This document shows, piece after piece, positions 18,883-28,110 of a stretch of 64,000 nucleotides of DNA. Source of the DNA: Chryseobacterium sp. BLS98 (GTDB lineage Bacteria; Bacteroidota; Bacteroidia; Flavobacteriales; Weeksellaceae); contig NZ_LFNF01000003.1 in the NCBI RefSeq assembly GCF_001045445.1, positions 558,001 to 622,000 on the forward strand, written 5' to 3'. Under the pieces are notes generated by a model. It searched no databases and had not been told where the DNA came from. It saw nothing but the letters and a program-made list of their open reading frames with translations. The position numbers and the translations under genes are program-made. Within the stretch, counting starts at the first letter, position 1. Each line of letters begins with the position of its first letter.

Positions 18883-21800
18883 ACATGAATTAACTGTTGC
18901 GTTTGCTGAGTCTCCTGCACTTTGTCCTCCATTTACAACTGTAGGGACTCCGTTGGCGTTAACTGTATTTCCTAAATTCTGATTATTCGCAGTAGAACCT
19001 GTTCCTACCGATACCGTTCCCGTTGCTGCTACAAGTTGTGATGATGTAATCGCTGCCCCACCTTCTATCGCATCTAAGCAACCATCATTATCACTGTCTA
19101 AATCTAAATAATCATCAACCCCATCTCCATCTGTATCTTTTTCACAGGTTAAAATACTTACATCTCTCACCAAGACATCATCACCAGATACTCCTGTTCC
19201 AGAAACGGTTGAAAGGAATTCTATTACTGTACTTGTTGTAGTTGGTGTAAAAGCAAAGCTTTTGGTTATTAAAATCAAACTCCCTCCTGCTTCTGTTACT
19301 ATTGACGCAGCCGTTTGGCTGTAATAATTAATTCCACCAATAGAAAAATTCAGCGTATTATCTTTAGGTTCAGTTGAAACCGCCATTACTCGAAATGTAA
19401 GAGTGTACGTTTTATTAATTTCCAAACCTGTAACAGTCTGTGTAAGTAAAGAGGTTCCCGAAGTATCGTTACTAGATTCTGCCGCAAAGCCAGAACTTTT
19501 TACCCAGCCATTTACAGATCCACTTCTTGTCCATCCTGTCCAATCTGCGACAGTAGCTGTTCCAAAATTACCATTAACAACTTTTTCTACACTATTACAT
19601 TCATTTACATCCAAAATCCCATCATTATCATCATCCAAATCACAATAATTTAAGACACCATCACTATCACTATCCACAACTCCACATATACTAATTGGTT
19701 GTCCGCAAAAGTTACTATTTAAGGTAGTATTTACAAATCTTGTAACACAATTACTCCAAGTAATTTTACAAACGTAAGTTCCGTCATAAGAACTGTTATA
19801 ATTTGCAATAGAATATATTCTTGTGTTGGAAACTATAGTTCCTTGTGGATTTACCCATTGGTAAGTTGCACCTGCATAATAAGGCATTGCTAATGAATAA
19901 GGCGATCCCTGACAAGGTTGAGTCGTATTACTGGCTGACAAGTTACCCATCGTTTTTATTTGGATAGTTGTTGCAGAATTAGTACCACAAGAGTCTAATA
20001 AATTCACTTCATAAGTAGTATTGGCAATTAAGTTATTAATCTGTATACTTGGACTTGAAGTATTAATTGTGGTATATGGAGAAGCTGAACCCTGAACCCT
20101 GTATTTTATTGTATACGGTGCTACTCCAATAATATCGATATAAGCAGATCCCGTAGAAAGTGGATTACCTGAAGCATCTTCACAAATGACACCTACTGCA
20201 GAACCAATAGAAGCACCGGTTGCCTGACTGCTTATAACAACAGTACTCCCGGAAATGTAATAATATGACGAAGGTATATTGCAAGGACGTACAGATAATC
20301 TGGTAGTATAAGTTCCAGCCGGTAAATTATTAAAGTTACCCGTAACATTGGAATCGATTACTGTTCCTGCACTATTCAATAATTCAACAGCGTAAGGATA
20401 AGCACCGTCGTAAACGCGAGTAGAAGTAATACTTCCGCCACTATTACATGTAGAAACAGCAGTAGAGCTAAGGCTTTGATCTAAAACATCTGCAGAGCTG
20501 TTTATGGTAAAAGTTCCTGTATGAGGCATTCCGCAACTGGTATATGAAACAGTGTAGGTTCCTACTTTTAAGTTGGGCCAACCCCAATATTGCCCATCAA
20601 TACGAACAGCATTTACACCAACGCTTGATGGTCCCGCTGTAATCGTTACCACTGCGTTGTTACTATCCGGGAAATATCCGGAAATTGTTACAACAGCTTG
20701 AATTGTTCCTGTTTGCGAAAGTATCATTCCTCCTCCTTCGCATCTCCATTTTGGGGTCGAATCTAAAGACAATACAGGTGCTCCTGCTGCTGTTGGGTTA
20801 GCTATAGTTTTTGTCACCGAGTTTGCAGGCGAACAAGAATCCGAAACGGTAATAGTATAAGTATCAAGGGGAAGGCCAGGTAATGTCCAAATAGTTCCGC
20901 TAAAGCTTGGCGTAGTACTAACTGTTGTACCTGCAGAATTTTTCACAAATATTGACACCGGGAATTTCCAATAATATTGCGCTCCTAAATTAATTGATAA
21001 TGTTTCTTTTTCACTTGCTCCACAACCGTTTGTAGATGTTGTTGGAAGAAAATTTAAAAACTCCGGGTTATTTGCAGGATCAAGAAGACTGTGAGTATAC
21101 GTTACAGAAGCACCACAAGCGTTGGTTGCCGTAATATAGTACGCATGGGAAGCACTTGGTGTATAGGTAAAAGGAGTTCCTGTATAAACACCGTCAAAAA
21201 GTATGGCACCCGCAGCGTTATCAGCTCGTATCGTCAGTTTAATACCTGTTGGTAAAAATTCAGATTCATCCACATTTCCGCCGGTAAGCTGATTGGTAGC
21301 AAACCAAATAGAACCCTGAACCTGATTGGAACCGCATATTTCTTTTGATCGCCAATAAAATCGAACAGGATCCTGATTGGGTGAAATTGTTCTTGTAAAT
21401 GTCCTGAAACTTTCACAAGCATCTTTAATACGGATTTGATATGTACCAAATGCAGAGACATTTTTAGAAGGACTGGTAGAATAAGAACTTAATGAATCAT
21501 CATAACCTGAACTATTATTTAAAATTATCGAATATTGATAAGGAGCTGTTCCTCCCGTAACACCGTTTACCGTAATTGTACCTCCTGGTGTAAAATTAGT
21601 ACAGACATTCGAAATAGAAATATCGGCATTAGTAATAGGCACATAATTATCCGCGACCGTAATATTTGTATTATTAGAATATACAATACTGTTATCAATG
21701 GTACATATTATTTTTACCTGATAATCTGTTCCGGGCTGTAAATTTGTAAATGTGTGCGGACTTGTAGGAGCAATTACAGATTGTAATATTGTCCCTCCTT

Positions 21801-21987
21801 TCAGCAGCTGGATTGTGGTATTTGAAGCACTGCTAAAAGTCGCTGTGATAGTACCATTTCCGCCACAACTATTAGATGTTGTTGAAATGCTGGTAGTGAC
21901 ACTTCCAGCAGCTGCACATTGTGCATTTACATGTATGCTGAATACCATAAGCAAAGGTATCAGCAGGAAAAAAAAGTTTTTTCTCAT
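18577..21987 (-). CDS. Large secreted multi-domain protein with thrombospondin type 3 repeats
   Basis: 1136 residues. A signal peptide (about 1-22, ending VNAQ) is followed by a long Ser/Thr/Gly-rich stretch of immunoglobulin-like beta repeats (about 25-760). Calcium-binding type 3 repeats occur near 770-800 (DSDSDGVLNYCDLDDDNDGI) and near 960-990 (DTDGDGVDDYLDLDSDNDGC), with a jelly-roll-like domain between them. The final ~95 residues form a cassette also found at the end of the 635-residue protein, including GMMVYDAEADCLKINTNGTS. No type IX sorting signal is recognisable. It is probably a surface or matrix adhesin, last in a secreted-protein cluster; the function is unproven. Confidence 0.8.
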   Translation of the reverse strand: MRKNFFFLLIPLLMVFSIHVNAQCAAAGSVTTSISTTSNSCGGNGTITATFSSASNTTIQLLKGGTILQSVIAPTSPHTFTNLQPGTDYQVKIICTIDNSIVYSNNTNITVADNYVPITNADISISNVCTNFTPGGTITVNGVTGGTAPYQYSIILNNSSGYDDSLSSYSTSPSKNVSAFGTYQIRIKDACESFRTFTRTISPNQDPVRFYWRSKEICGSNQVQGSIWFATNQLTGGNVDESEFLPTGIKLTIRADNAAGAILFDGVYTGTPFTYTPSASHAYYITATNACGASVTYTHSLLDPANNPEFLNFLPTTSTNGCGASEKETLSINLGAQYYWKFPVSIFVKNSAGTTVSTTPSFSGTIWTLPGLPLDTYTITVSDSCSPANSVTKTIANPTAAGAPVLSLDSTPKWRCEGGGMILSQTGTIQAVVTISGYFPDSNNAVVTITAGPSSVGVNAVRIDGQYWGWPNLKVGTYTVSYTSCGMPHTGTFTINSSADVLDQSLSSTAVSTCNSGGSITSTRVYDGAYPYAVELLNSAGTVIDSNVTGNFNNLPAGTYTTRLSVRPCNIPSSYYYISGSTVVISSQATGASIGSAVGVICEDASGNPLSTGSAYIDIIGVAPYTIKYRVQGSASPYTTINTSSPSIQINNLIANTTYEVNLLDSCGTNSATTIQIKTMGNLSASNTTQPCQGSPYSLAMPYYAGATYQWVNPQGTIVSNTRIYSIANYNSSYDGTYVCKITWSNCVTRFVNTTLNSNFCGQPISICGVVDSDSDGVLNYCDLDDDNDGILDVNECNSVEKVVNGNFGTATVADWTGWTRSGSVNGWVKSSGFAAESSNDTSGTSLLTQTVTGLEINKTYTLTFRVMAVSTEPKDNTLNFSIGGINYYSQTAASIVTEAGGSLILITKSFAFTPTTTSTVIEFLSTVSGTGVSGDDVLVRDVSILTCEKDTDGDGVDDYLDLDSDNDGCLDAIEGGAAITSSQLVAATGTVSVGTGSTANNQNLGNTVNANGVPTVVNGGQSAGDSANATVNSCFCYRPATTVGSSLPTNYGITALGRAGLGNGNWPMVRNGAWTALEAKTKGFVINRIPTTAAVNAIPNPVEGMMVYDAEADCLKINTNGTSTGWKCFNTQTCP

Positions 21988-22011
21988 TGTGTTATTTGAT
22001 TAGTTGTATAT

Positions 22012-22977
22012 TTAATTTTTTATTATCTGTTTTATAATTTGTTTACTATCTGTAAGAAAAATTTTCAAAAAATAATTTCCCGGTACGAATTCACTAATAT
22101 TGATTGTTTTAGAGTAGGATACCTTTATCAGTTTGCCTTCTCTACTATAAATCTGAACAGGAGGTATCATTTTATCAGCTGTAATAGATAAAACATCCTT
22201 TATCGGATTGGGATAAACAATGACTTCATTGATTAATGGACTCTCAGAAGCGCTCAAAGTAGATCCTGTAGTTGTAATTTTCACATCATCAACTAACAAA
22301 GCCGAAGCCTCCTCTGTAATACAATGAATACCTATTCTAATTGTCTGGCCTGAATAAGCATCCAAATTATACACGAAATTCCGCCAATTGTTATCTATAT
22401 TGAGATTTTGGCTAACTTGCTGGTAAGGAAGAATATTAATAATTGTAAAGTCTGTACTTGCAGCAGGATTTCCGGTGCCTGTATACACTCCAATTTGAAA
22501 TTTTTCATCCCCATAAGAGCTAGAAAGAGTTTTAAGATACATTGAAATCTGATTTCCTGTAGATCCCAAAGCAACAGAAGGAGTTATGAGCCAATCATTA
22601 TTTCCCTGGAAAGACTGTACCATATTCCCCGCCCAGCAAGCTGCATATTTTTGTCCACTTCTTGGATTGAAATTTCGGATATCACCTGTTGCCCCCGTAA
22701 AATCATTTGTTGCATTGGATTGAGAAAAATTAAAAATCTGATACGCCATTTTTGCTCCGGCATTGGGCCAGGTTGAGGCCCAGTTTACAGGTGGGGCCGG
22801 ATCTCCTCCAATAGTCGTTGTAGTATTCAGCTGATCTAAATCCAGAAGCCCCCATTGTCCGAAATTAGTTATAGTAAAATTGGGATAACTCTCAAAGTCT
22901 TCATTTAGTAATACAGTTTGTGCATTATTTTGGTTAAAGACCAATAAAAAGAGTAGAGAAAATAAACTTAGTTTCAT
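22012..22977 (-). CDS. Secreted choice-of-anchor-J protein with type IX sorting domain
   Basis: 321 residues. Signal peptide (about 1-19), then a cleaved-adhesin/choice-of-anchor-J domain (about 25-235: NEDFESYPNFTITNFGQWGL, KYAACWAGN, GNDWLITPSVAL, LLVDDVKI), then a type A C-terminal sorting domain (about 248-321: VIVYPNPIKDVLSI, FVPGNYFLKIF). It should be exported by Sec and then by the type IX system to the cell surface or medium. It lies 24 bp upstream of the 1136-residue gene on the same strand and is probably co-transcribed. Carbohydrate or protein binding is likely for the J domain; the target is unknown. Confidence 0.85.
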   Translation of the reverse strand: MKLSLFSLLFLLVFNQNNAQTVLLNEDFESYPNFTITNFGQWGLLDLDQLNTTTTIGGDPAPPVNWASTWPNAGAKMAYQIFNFSQSNATNDFTGATGDIRNFNPRSGQKYAACWAGNMVQSFQGNNDWLITPSVALGSTGNQISMYLKTLSSSYGDEKFQIGVYTGTGNPAASTDFTIINILPYQQVSQNLNIDNNWRNFVYNLDAYSGQTIRIGIHCITEEASALLVDDVKITTTGSTLSASESPLINEVIVYPNPIKDVLSITADKMIPPVQIYSREGKLIKVSYSKTINISEFVPGNYFLKIFLTDSKQIIKQIIKN

Positions 22978-23044
22978 TCTTATATTGAAAAGTTAGATAC
23001 TGATGATAATTAAATGATTGTGTGATTAAGATTTTCTAATAAAA

Positions 23045-23107
23045 AGCCTTCAACTAAAACAGAAATTCTGGGATTTTTAATGCACAAAAGATTTTAGATT
23101 GAAGGCT
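23045..23107 (-). terminator. Terminator downstream of the 178-residue gene
   Basis: AGCCTTCAACTAAAA pairs with TTTTAGATTGAAGGCT (15-bp arm, one 2-nt bulge) around a loop of about 32 nt. TTTTTATT follows on the minus strand. Confidence 0.7.
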
Positions 23108-23117
23108 GGATTATTAT

Positions 23118-23654
23118 TTATGGTTTCCAGAATGACCACACGGTACCATTAAAAACAGCAAGCTGTTTTGCGGTGGTGTCATATACCATCATTCCTGCTG
23201 CAGGATTTACAATAGCATTGTAAGTGGTTTTAGGAAGAATCATTGCTTTATCTGTTGCTGCCAGTACCAGAATTCCCGGAGTAATATCTGTTGCGGGATT
23301 TCCGCCAATTTGTACCTTAGCTTTGGTAAGTTCTGTTAACGAATTTTGTAATGTTGTATCTATAATACCTGTAGTATCAACACTGAGGTCTTTCCATCCG
23401 GAAGCCAGTTTTACTTTTACTTTTTTATCTGTGGTATCATATATTAAAGTTCCGTTTACTACTCCGTTTACTGCAGCTGCTGAAGTCACCCAGGGAAGTA
23501 AGATACCTCTGTTACCTGTCCCAAATTCCAAAGAAATACTCGGATTGGGGGTAACATTGTCTGATAAGGTGCTTATAGAGGCTTTCCCTATAGCTACTTG
23601 TGAGAAGGCAAATACAGATAAGAGTATTGCACTTGACGTAATAATTTTTTTCAT
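23118..23654 (-). CDS. Secreted protein with two copies of the GMMVYD-type domain
   Basis: 178 residues. Signal peptide (about 1-18, ending FAFSQ). Two related segments follow: GNRGILLPWVTSAAAVNG with GTLIYDTTDKKVKVKLASGW (about 45-90), and KAMILPKTTYNAIVNP with GMMVYDTTAKQLAVFNGTVW (about 133-176). The second is the same short beta module that ends the 635- and 1136-residue proteins. Such proteins are common in this group, but no function is known to me. It has its own terminator and lies between the two large secreted-protein genes. Confidence 0.7.
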   Translation of the reverse strand: MKKIITSSAILLSVFAFSQVAIGKASISTLSDNVTPNPSISLEFGTGNRGILLPWVTSAAAVNGVVNGTLIYDTTDKKVKVKLASGWKDLSVDTTGIIDTTLQNSLTELTKAKVQIGGNPATDITPGILVLAATDKAMILPKTTYNAIVNPAAGMMVYDTTAKQLAVFNGTVWSFWKP

Positions 23655-23791
23655 TTTTTTCGTTTTTTATCTCATCACCCTCCAAATTTTCGGATTTCTA
23701 TTTTTTTTAAGAAATTGATAAATCTTTGCTTCCAAAAGGAAGGAGAAACTGATGAGTTTATTAATAATCTTTGATAAATTTTGGAGATTAA

Positions 23792-24097
23792 TTACGGACA
23801 GGTTTGAGTATTAAAACATTTCCATCCGGTTGATGTTCCATTGGTGTTAATTTTCAGACAGTCAGCTTCTGCATCATAAACCATCATCCCTTCTACAGGA
23901 TTTGAAATAGCATTTACCGCTGCTGTTGTAGGAATTCTGTTGATAACAAAACCTTTGGTTTTCGCTTCTAATGCAGTCCAGGCTCCGTTTCTTACCATTG
24001 GCCAGTTTCCGTTGCCTAATCCCGCTCTTCCCAATGCCGTGATCCCATAGTTAGTAGGCAAAGATGATCCTGCTGTTGTAGCAGGTTTGTAGCAGAA
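23792..24097 (-). repeat. Duplicated C-terminal coding cassette, copy 2
   Basis: Nearly identical to 18577-18882 from the stop codon upstream. The sharp loss of identity beyond it points to gene conversion or a recent segmental duplication. Confidence 0.85.
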
Positions 24098-25699
24098 TGA
24101 ACAAGCCACAGCTTTTACACCAGGATTTTGAGAAGTTCCTATACTTTGACCCCCGTTTGCTACGGTTGGAACACCATTAGCGTCTACTGTATTGCCTAAA
24201 TTTTGATTGGAAGCCATAGATCCGGTTCCCACGGTTACCGTTCCCCCTGCTGTTACAAGATTTGAAGTGGCTAAATTGGCTCCCCCTTCTAAAGCATCTA
24301 AACAACCATCATTATCAGAATCCAAATCTAAATAATCAGAAATCCCATCATTATCAGTGTCTTTCACAACACATCCTCCTAAAAAGTAATATTCTGGGGA
24401 ACCTGAAATTCTTGCATAGAAATCAAAATCTATTCTGGAAATTTCCGGCAGGACCTTAAAATCTATATAATTTGCAGGATCAAATGAATTGTTAACACCT
24501 CCACTACTATTTATTCCTTCTATTAATAAGCTATAACCAGCTCCTGTAGTTGTTTTAACATTAGATCCTCTATAGGTAATATAAGGTGATAAATCAGATA
24601 TTAAACTTCCATTTTTATCATAAACATATAACCTTATTTTTTCCTGATTATCTATATCTGATATTCTGAAAGCATAGTTCACTAAATTTTTCGAGTAATC
24701 TATTCGTAATTTTGAAGGAAATCCTGCAGGATCAAATCCATTATATCCTCCATAGCTGTACATACTTACAGATCCTGATACTTCTGTATAAGTAGCCGTA
24801 GTTCCTCCGTAGCTTTCAGATGCAACAGGGGTAGGATCAACACCTACAGAAATAGGAGACAAACATGTTTGTTCATTGTTATCAAGAATACCATCATTAT
24901 CATCATCTAAATCAGATGAATTTCCCACCAGGTCTCCATCTGAATCCAAATCTACAAGGACTATAATATCTACAAAATTTGAAACAGTAACACCGTTATT
25001 GCTGCTGGTAACTGTCAATCTATAGATATATAATCCTGATGTAGTAAGAGTGATACTTCCGGGATTTTGAACGGTAGAACTAAAAGTATAGCCTCCAGGT
25101 CCGGTTCCTGTCCAGCTATAAGAAGGAACAGCTGCAGAAAATCCGGAATAGTTTCCAGACAAAACAACAGATTGTCCGGATAAAATAGAAGCCGGGCTCA
25201 CTGTTGGAACAGAGGTAAAGCTTCCTCCGCCAGTATTGAGTTCTGCAAAAGAAGCATACATCCCACTACCTCCCGAACAAGAGGCATATTGTACAGTCCC
25301 TATTTGAATTACTTTAGTTGAGCTACAAGGTGTATCCACTGAAATACTCCCGCCATTAATAATACTTATTTTTGTATTGGCAGGAAGAGCCAGAGTTACA
25401 TTATTATTAGTGATAGACAAGACTCCTCCATTAATAGTAATTTTAGTGAGATTTACAAGAGTAAGATTAGCTGGTACATTCACTGTATTTCCGGAGTTTA
25501 TGATAACATTATTGGCTACGGGCGAGGTATTTTGTCCGGGATATGAAGTGGCAGCAACCCAAGCTGTGCCATTGTAATAATTCCAAGTGGAGAGTGTAGC
25601 CCAGTTACCTGTAGCAACAGATTTATAATCTCCCATGACTTGTGCTTTAGTTATTTGTGTAGAAATAATTAAAATTAGAATAGAAATAAATTGTTTCAT
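23792..25699 (-). CDS. Secreted protein with PKD/Ig-like domain and thrombospondin type 3 repeats
   Basis: 635 residues. Signal peptide (about 1-19). An N-terminal beta-helical-looking segment holds NVIINSGNTVNVPANLTLVN (about 66-85). A PKD/Ig-like domain follows at about 160-250 (ILSGQSVVLSGNYSGF), then type 3 repeats (LDSDGDLVGNSSDLDDDNDG near 255; DTDNDGISDYLDLDSDNDGC near 470) flanking a second beta domain. The C-terminal cassette is shared with the 1136-residue protein. Probably cell-surface or secreted; an adhesin or matrix role is inferred from the domains only. It is upstream of the 178-residue gene in the same orientation. Confidence 0.8.
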   Translation of the reverse strand: MKQFISILILIISTQITKAQVMGDYKSVATGNWATLSTWNYYNGTAWVAATSYPGQNTSPVANNVIINSGNTVNVPANLTLVNLTKITINGGVLSITNNNVTLALPANTKISIINGGSISVDTPCSSTKVIQIGTVQYASCSGGSGMYASFAELNTGGGSFTSVPTVSPASILSGQSVVLSGNYSGFSAAVPSYSWTGTGPGGYTFSSTVQNPGSITLTTSGLYIYRLTVTSSNNGVTVSNFVDIIVLVDLDSDGDLVGNSSDLDDDNDGILDNNEQTCLSPISVGVDPTPVASESYGGTTATYTEVSGSVSMYSYGGYNGFDPAGFPSKLRIDYSKNLVNYAFRISDIDNQEKIRLYVYDKNGSLISDLSPYITYRGSNVKTTTGAGYSLLIEGINSSGGVNNSFDPANYIDFKVLPEISRIDFDFYARISGSPEYYFLGGCVVKDTDNDGISDYLDLDSDNDGCLDALEGGANLATSNLVTAGGTVTVGTGSMASNQNLGNTVDANGVPTVANGGQSIGTSQNPGVKAVACSFCYKPATTAGSSLPTNYGITALGRAGLGNGNWPMVRNGAWTALEAKTKGFVINRIPTTAAVNAISNPVEGMMVYDAEADCLKINTNGTSTGWKCFNTQTCP

Positions 25700-25879
25700 C
25701 TTTGTATTTATTGTGTAAAACCTGTTTGCTGAAAATGAGACTACAAGTTTTAATTTTTGTTGATACTATTTCTATAAACCGAACATAGAGTAATGAATAC
25801 TCTGGTAATATCTTTACTCATAAATATTCTGGGAATAGGCATTAAGCTATCCTTAGATAGTTATAACAGATAAAGAAGA

Positions 25880-26443
25880 TTAGACAAAAATATCTTTTGG
25901 GGGCGGTCTAGATAAGAAAAGTAAAATATATTCAGAAGATTGATAATACTCTGCTGAATATATTTTATCAAGATGAAAAAGTAATGAGATGTTTAAATTG
26001 ATATAATAAAATGTTAGTTCTTTTTTTATTGTATAATTTTGAGTGGAAACGGAGACGTTATCAGCCAATCTATATCCATTGACAATGTCTTGGCCGGATT
26101 GAGTATCTGAAACAATAAAATGTACACTATGTCTCTTATAAGCCGGCTTTTTATTCCTGGCTACAGCTAAAGTTTTTTTTATTTTTCCTTTTTTCTTTTT
26201 ATTTGGAGTTTTTACTTGTTCAGCATTAGAATCTGCTTCGACAATTTTATTTGTAAAAATAGAATCTGAGGAAAATACAATAGTTCCCTCTGCTATAAAA
26301 ACAGATCCCTCATCTTTAGATTTTTCTATTGATTGTGCGTGGAATTTCATAAAAAAAAAAAAAGCAAAAAAGGATGTCAAAAATTGAATTTTGATATCTT
26401 TTTTTATGAATGATACATGTTTTTTTTTCAAGGATATTTTCAT
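25880..26443 (-). CDS. Unknown secreted protein with a homopolymer in its signal peptide
   Basis: 187 residues from the ATG at 26443 (MKISLKKK); the frame is open to a TTG at 26458 but ATG is preferred. A hydrophobic signal-like segment (about 17-36, ending MKFHAQS) is encoded across 13 consecutive A/T bases (26351-26363), with an in-frame ATG immediately after it. A Lys-rich middle (KKKKGKIKKT) and a C-terminus ending in RPPPKDIFV follow. No family recognised. A shortened decayed homologue with matching upstream DNA lies at 30778-30990. It heads the secreted-protein cluster on the same strand. Confidence 0.65.
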   Translation of the reverse strand: MKISLKKKHVSFIKKDIKIQFLTSFFAFFFFMKFHAQSIEKSKDEGSVFIAEGTIVFSSDSIFTNKIVEADSNAEQVKTPNKKKKGKIKKTLAVARNKKPAYKRHSVHFIVSDTQSGQDIVNGYRLADNVSVSTQNYTIKKELTFYYINLNISLLFHLDKIYSAEYYQSSEYILLFLSRPPPKDIFV

Positions 26444-26650
26444 TTGTGTTTTAAGCAATTACAAACATAATGGCTCACACAAAAAAATAATGTAAAAGCA
26501 GGTATTGACTTTACGCAATAAGTGACTTGATTATACGCGATTTTGTAAGTTGTTGTTTGTGTGATTGTTATAAATTTTATTTACAATAATTTTCAAACCT
26601 ACATATCTCTGATTTTATCTTTTTAAGTGAAAAATGTATAATGAATTGAG

Positions 26651-28087
26651 TCAATTAATAAATTTCGAAATCCAGGATGCTATATCTATATCTAAAGAAA
26701 GGTTTAATTTTTTCCGAATTCTGTATTTTTTTGCTATCACAGCTTTTAAGGTTAATTTTTTGCTTTCTGCAATTTGTTTATCAGTTAATCCCAATTTCAT
26801 AAAAGCACAAAATTCTATATCCGAAGTTTTCATGGAAGGATTTATTTGTAAAAACTGGCTTTCAAAATGAGGGAATTTTTTTATATAATTCGGATAGAAT
26901 GAGGCATCGTCCTGCAATGCCAGTTGGTACAGATCTTCAATATAAAAATTCTTTTCATCTGTGTTCGTTTCAGAATCTGGAAGAGAGTTATCTCCTCCCG
27001 GCTGTATTTTAACTTTATCCTTAAGCAAAAAAAACAAAATCGCGAAAAAAATCAATGCTAAGGAAGTAAACAGAGTATATTTTTTAAAAGCATTGTCATT
27101 TTTTTCGTTTACATCGAGAGTTAAAGCCTGAAGAGTTTTCCATTCATTTTCAGTAATAATTTCTTTAATTTTCTCTGATTTTCTTAAATAGGTGATCTGA
27201 CTTTTCGAGTCATTTTTGCTTTTATATACGTTTGCTATTTTAGGATAAATCAGGTTGAGAAGATATTCGTCTTCTATTTTTAGGGCCAAATTTTCAGCTT
27301 TTTTCAGGTCTTGAAATGCTGCATGAATATCTTTTGTAGTCTCTGTTTCAAAAATCGCTTTGTTAAGATAATAAAGGGATAGATTTTTTATGTCACTGGT
27401 ATTTTCAATATATTTTTCTTGAATTTTTAAATAATATGCAGCACTCTTATAATCTTTCAATTCTATAGAGGTAGTACTTAATATATTTGCAGCCTCAATG
27501 ATCTTTGAATATTTTGTGGGATTTATATCGCTCATCCACTTAGCTTCTGCCATTTGCTTTTTAGAGAAATAGATTACGGAATTCTGCTTGTTCTGGCTCT
27601 TATAGAAAAGGGAAAGTGATCCATAATACAGTGTTTTAGCAAAACGTTTATCATCTTCATCCAAAATCTTATTACTCAGAATCCCTTCTTCATCGATGTA
27701 CTTTTTCGCCTTTTTTTGTAGTCCTAATTTAATTAAAATACTGGATTTTATAGCTTGTGACTCACTTAAAACAAGATAATCATCTTTATCCGCAAGCTGT
27801 TCTATTTCTTTGATGTAGGCTAAGACATTGTTATAATTTTGATGACACTCAAAATTTAATTTTGCTAAATTCAATAAGGCGCTGATCTGCCCATGAATGT
27901 CATTTTTTTGATTAGACTGCCAGTAGCTTTCCGTATATATTTTAATCTGTTTGCTATTAATATTTTTTTTAAGGGCTGGATCAAAATCAACTTCATTCTT
28001 TTCATTTCCTTGTAATGCAGGATTTGTCTGGGTATAAAATTTGGAAATACCTAAGCTCAGAATTAATATAAAAAGCCATTGTTTCAT
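26651..28087 (-). CDS. Membrane TPR protein with C-terminal LuxR-like HTH (copy 1)
   Basis: 478 residues. N-terminal signal peptide (about 1-19), tetratricopeptide-like helical repeats (about 40-320), one membrane helix (about 343-363, LFTSLALIFFAILFFLL), and a cytoplasmic C-terminal HTH (about 420-476: IEFCAFMKLGLTDKQIAESK, then VIAKKYRIRKKLNL). The topology suggests a one-component membrane regulator with periplasmic TPRs, a layout frequent in flavobacteria. It is paralogous to the next gene upstream (23-nt gap) and probably co-transcribed with it. The signal and target genes are unknown; the adjacent secreted-protein cluster is the natural guess. Confidence 0.78.
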   Translation of the reverse strand: MKQWLFILILSLGISKFYTQTNPALQGNEKNEVDFDPALKKNINSKQIKIYTESYWQSNQKNDIHGQISALLNLAKLNFECHQNYNNVLAYIKEIEQLADKDDYLVLSESQAIKSSILIKLGLQKKAKKYIDEEGILSNKILDEDDKRFAKTLYYGSLSLFYKSQNKQNSVIYFSKKQMAEAKWMSDINPTKYSKIIEAANILSTTSIELKDYKSAAYYLKIQEKYIENTSDIKNLSLYYLNKAIFETETTKDIHAAFQDLKKAENLALKIEDEYLLNLIYPKIANVYKSKNDSKSQITYLRKSEKIKEIITENEWKTLQALTLDVNEKNDNAFKKYTLFTSLALIFFAILFFLLKDKVKIQPGGDNSLPDSETNTDEKNFYIEDLYQLALQDDASFYPNYIKKFPHFESQFLQINPSMKTSDIEFCAFMKLGLTDKQIAESKKLTLKAVIAKKYRIRKKLNLSLDIDIASWISKFIN

Positions 28088-28110
28088 AAATCTATACCTA
28101 ATTGTGTATA

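Noticed and set aside
23224..23718. Long open frame antisense to the 178-residue secreted protein
   Set aside because: It mirrors the codons of a gene with a clear signal peptide and repeated domains; no independent features.
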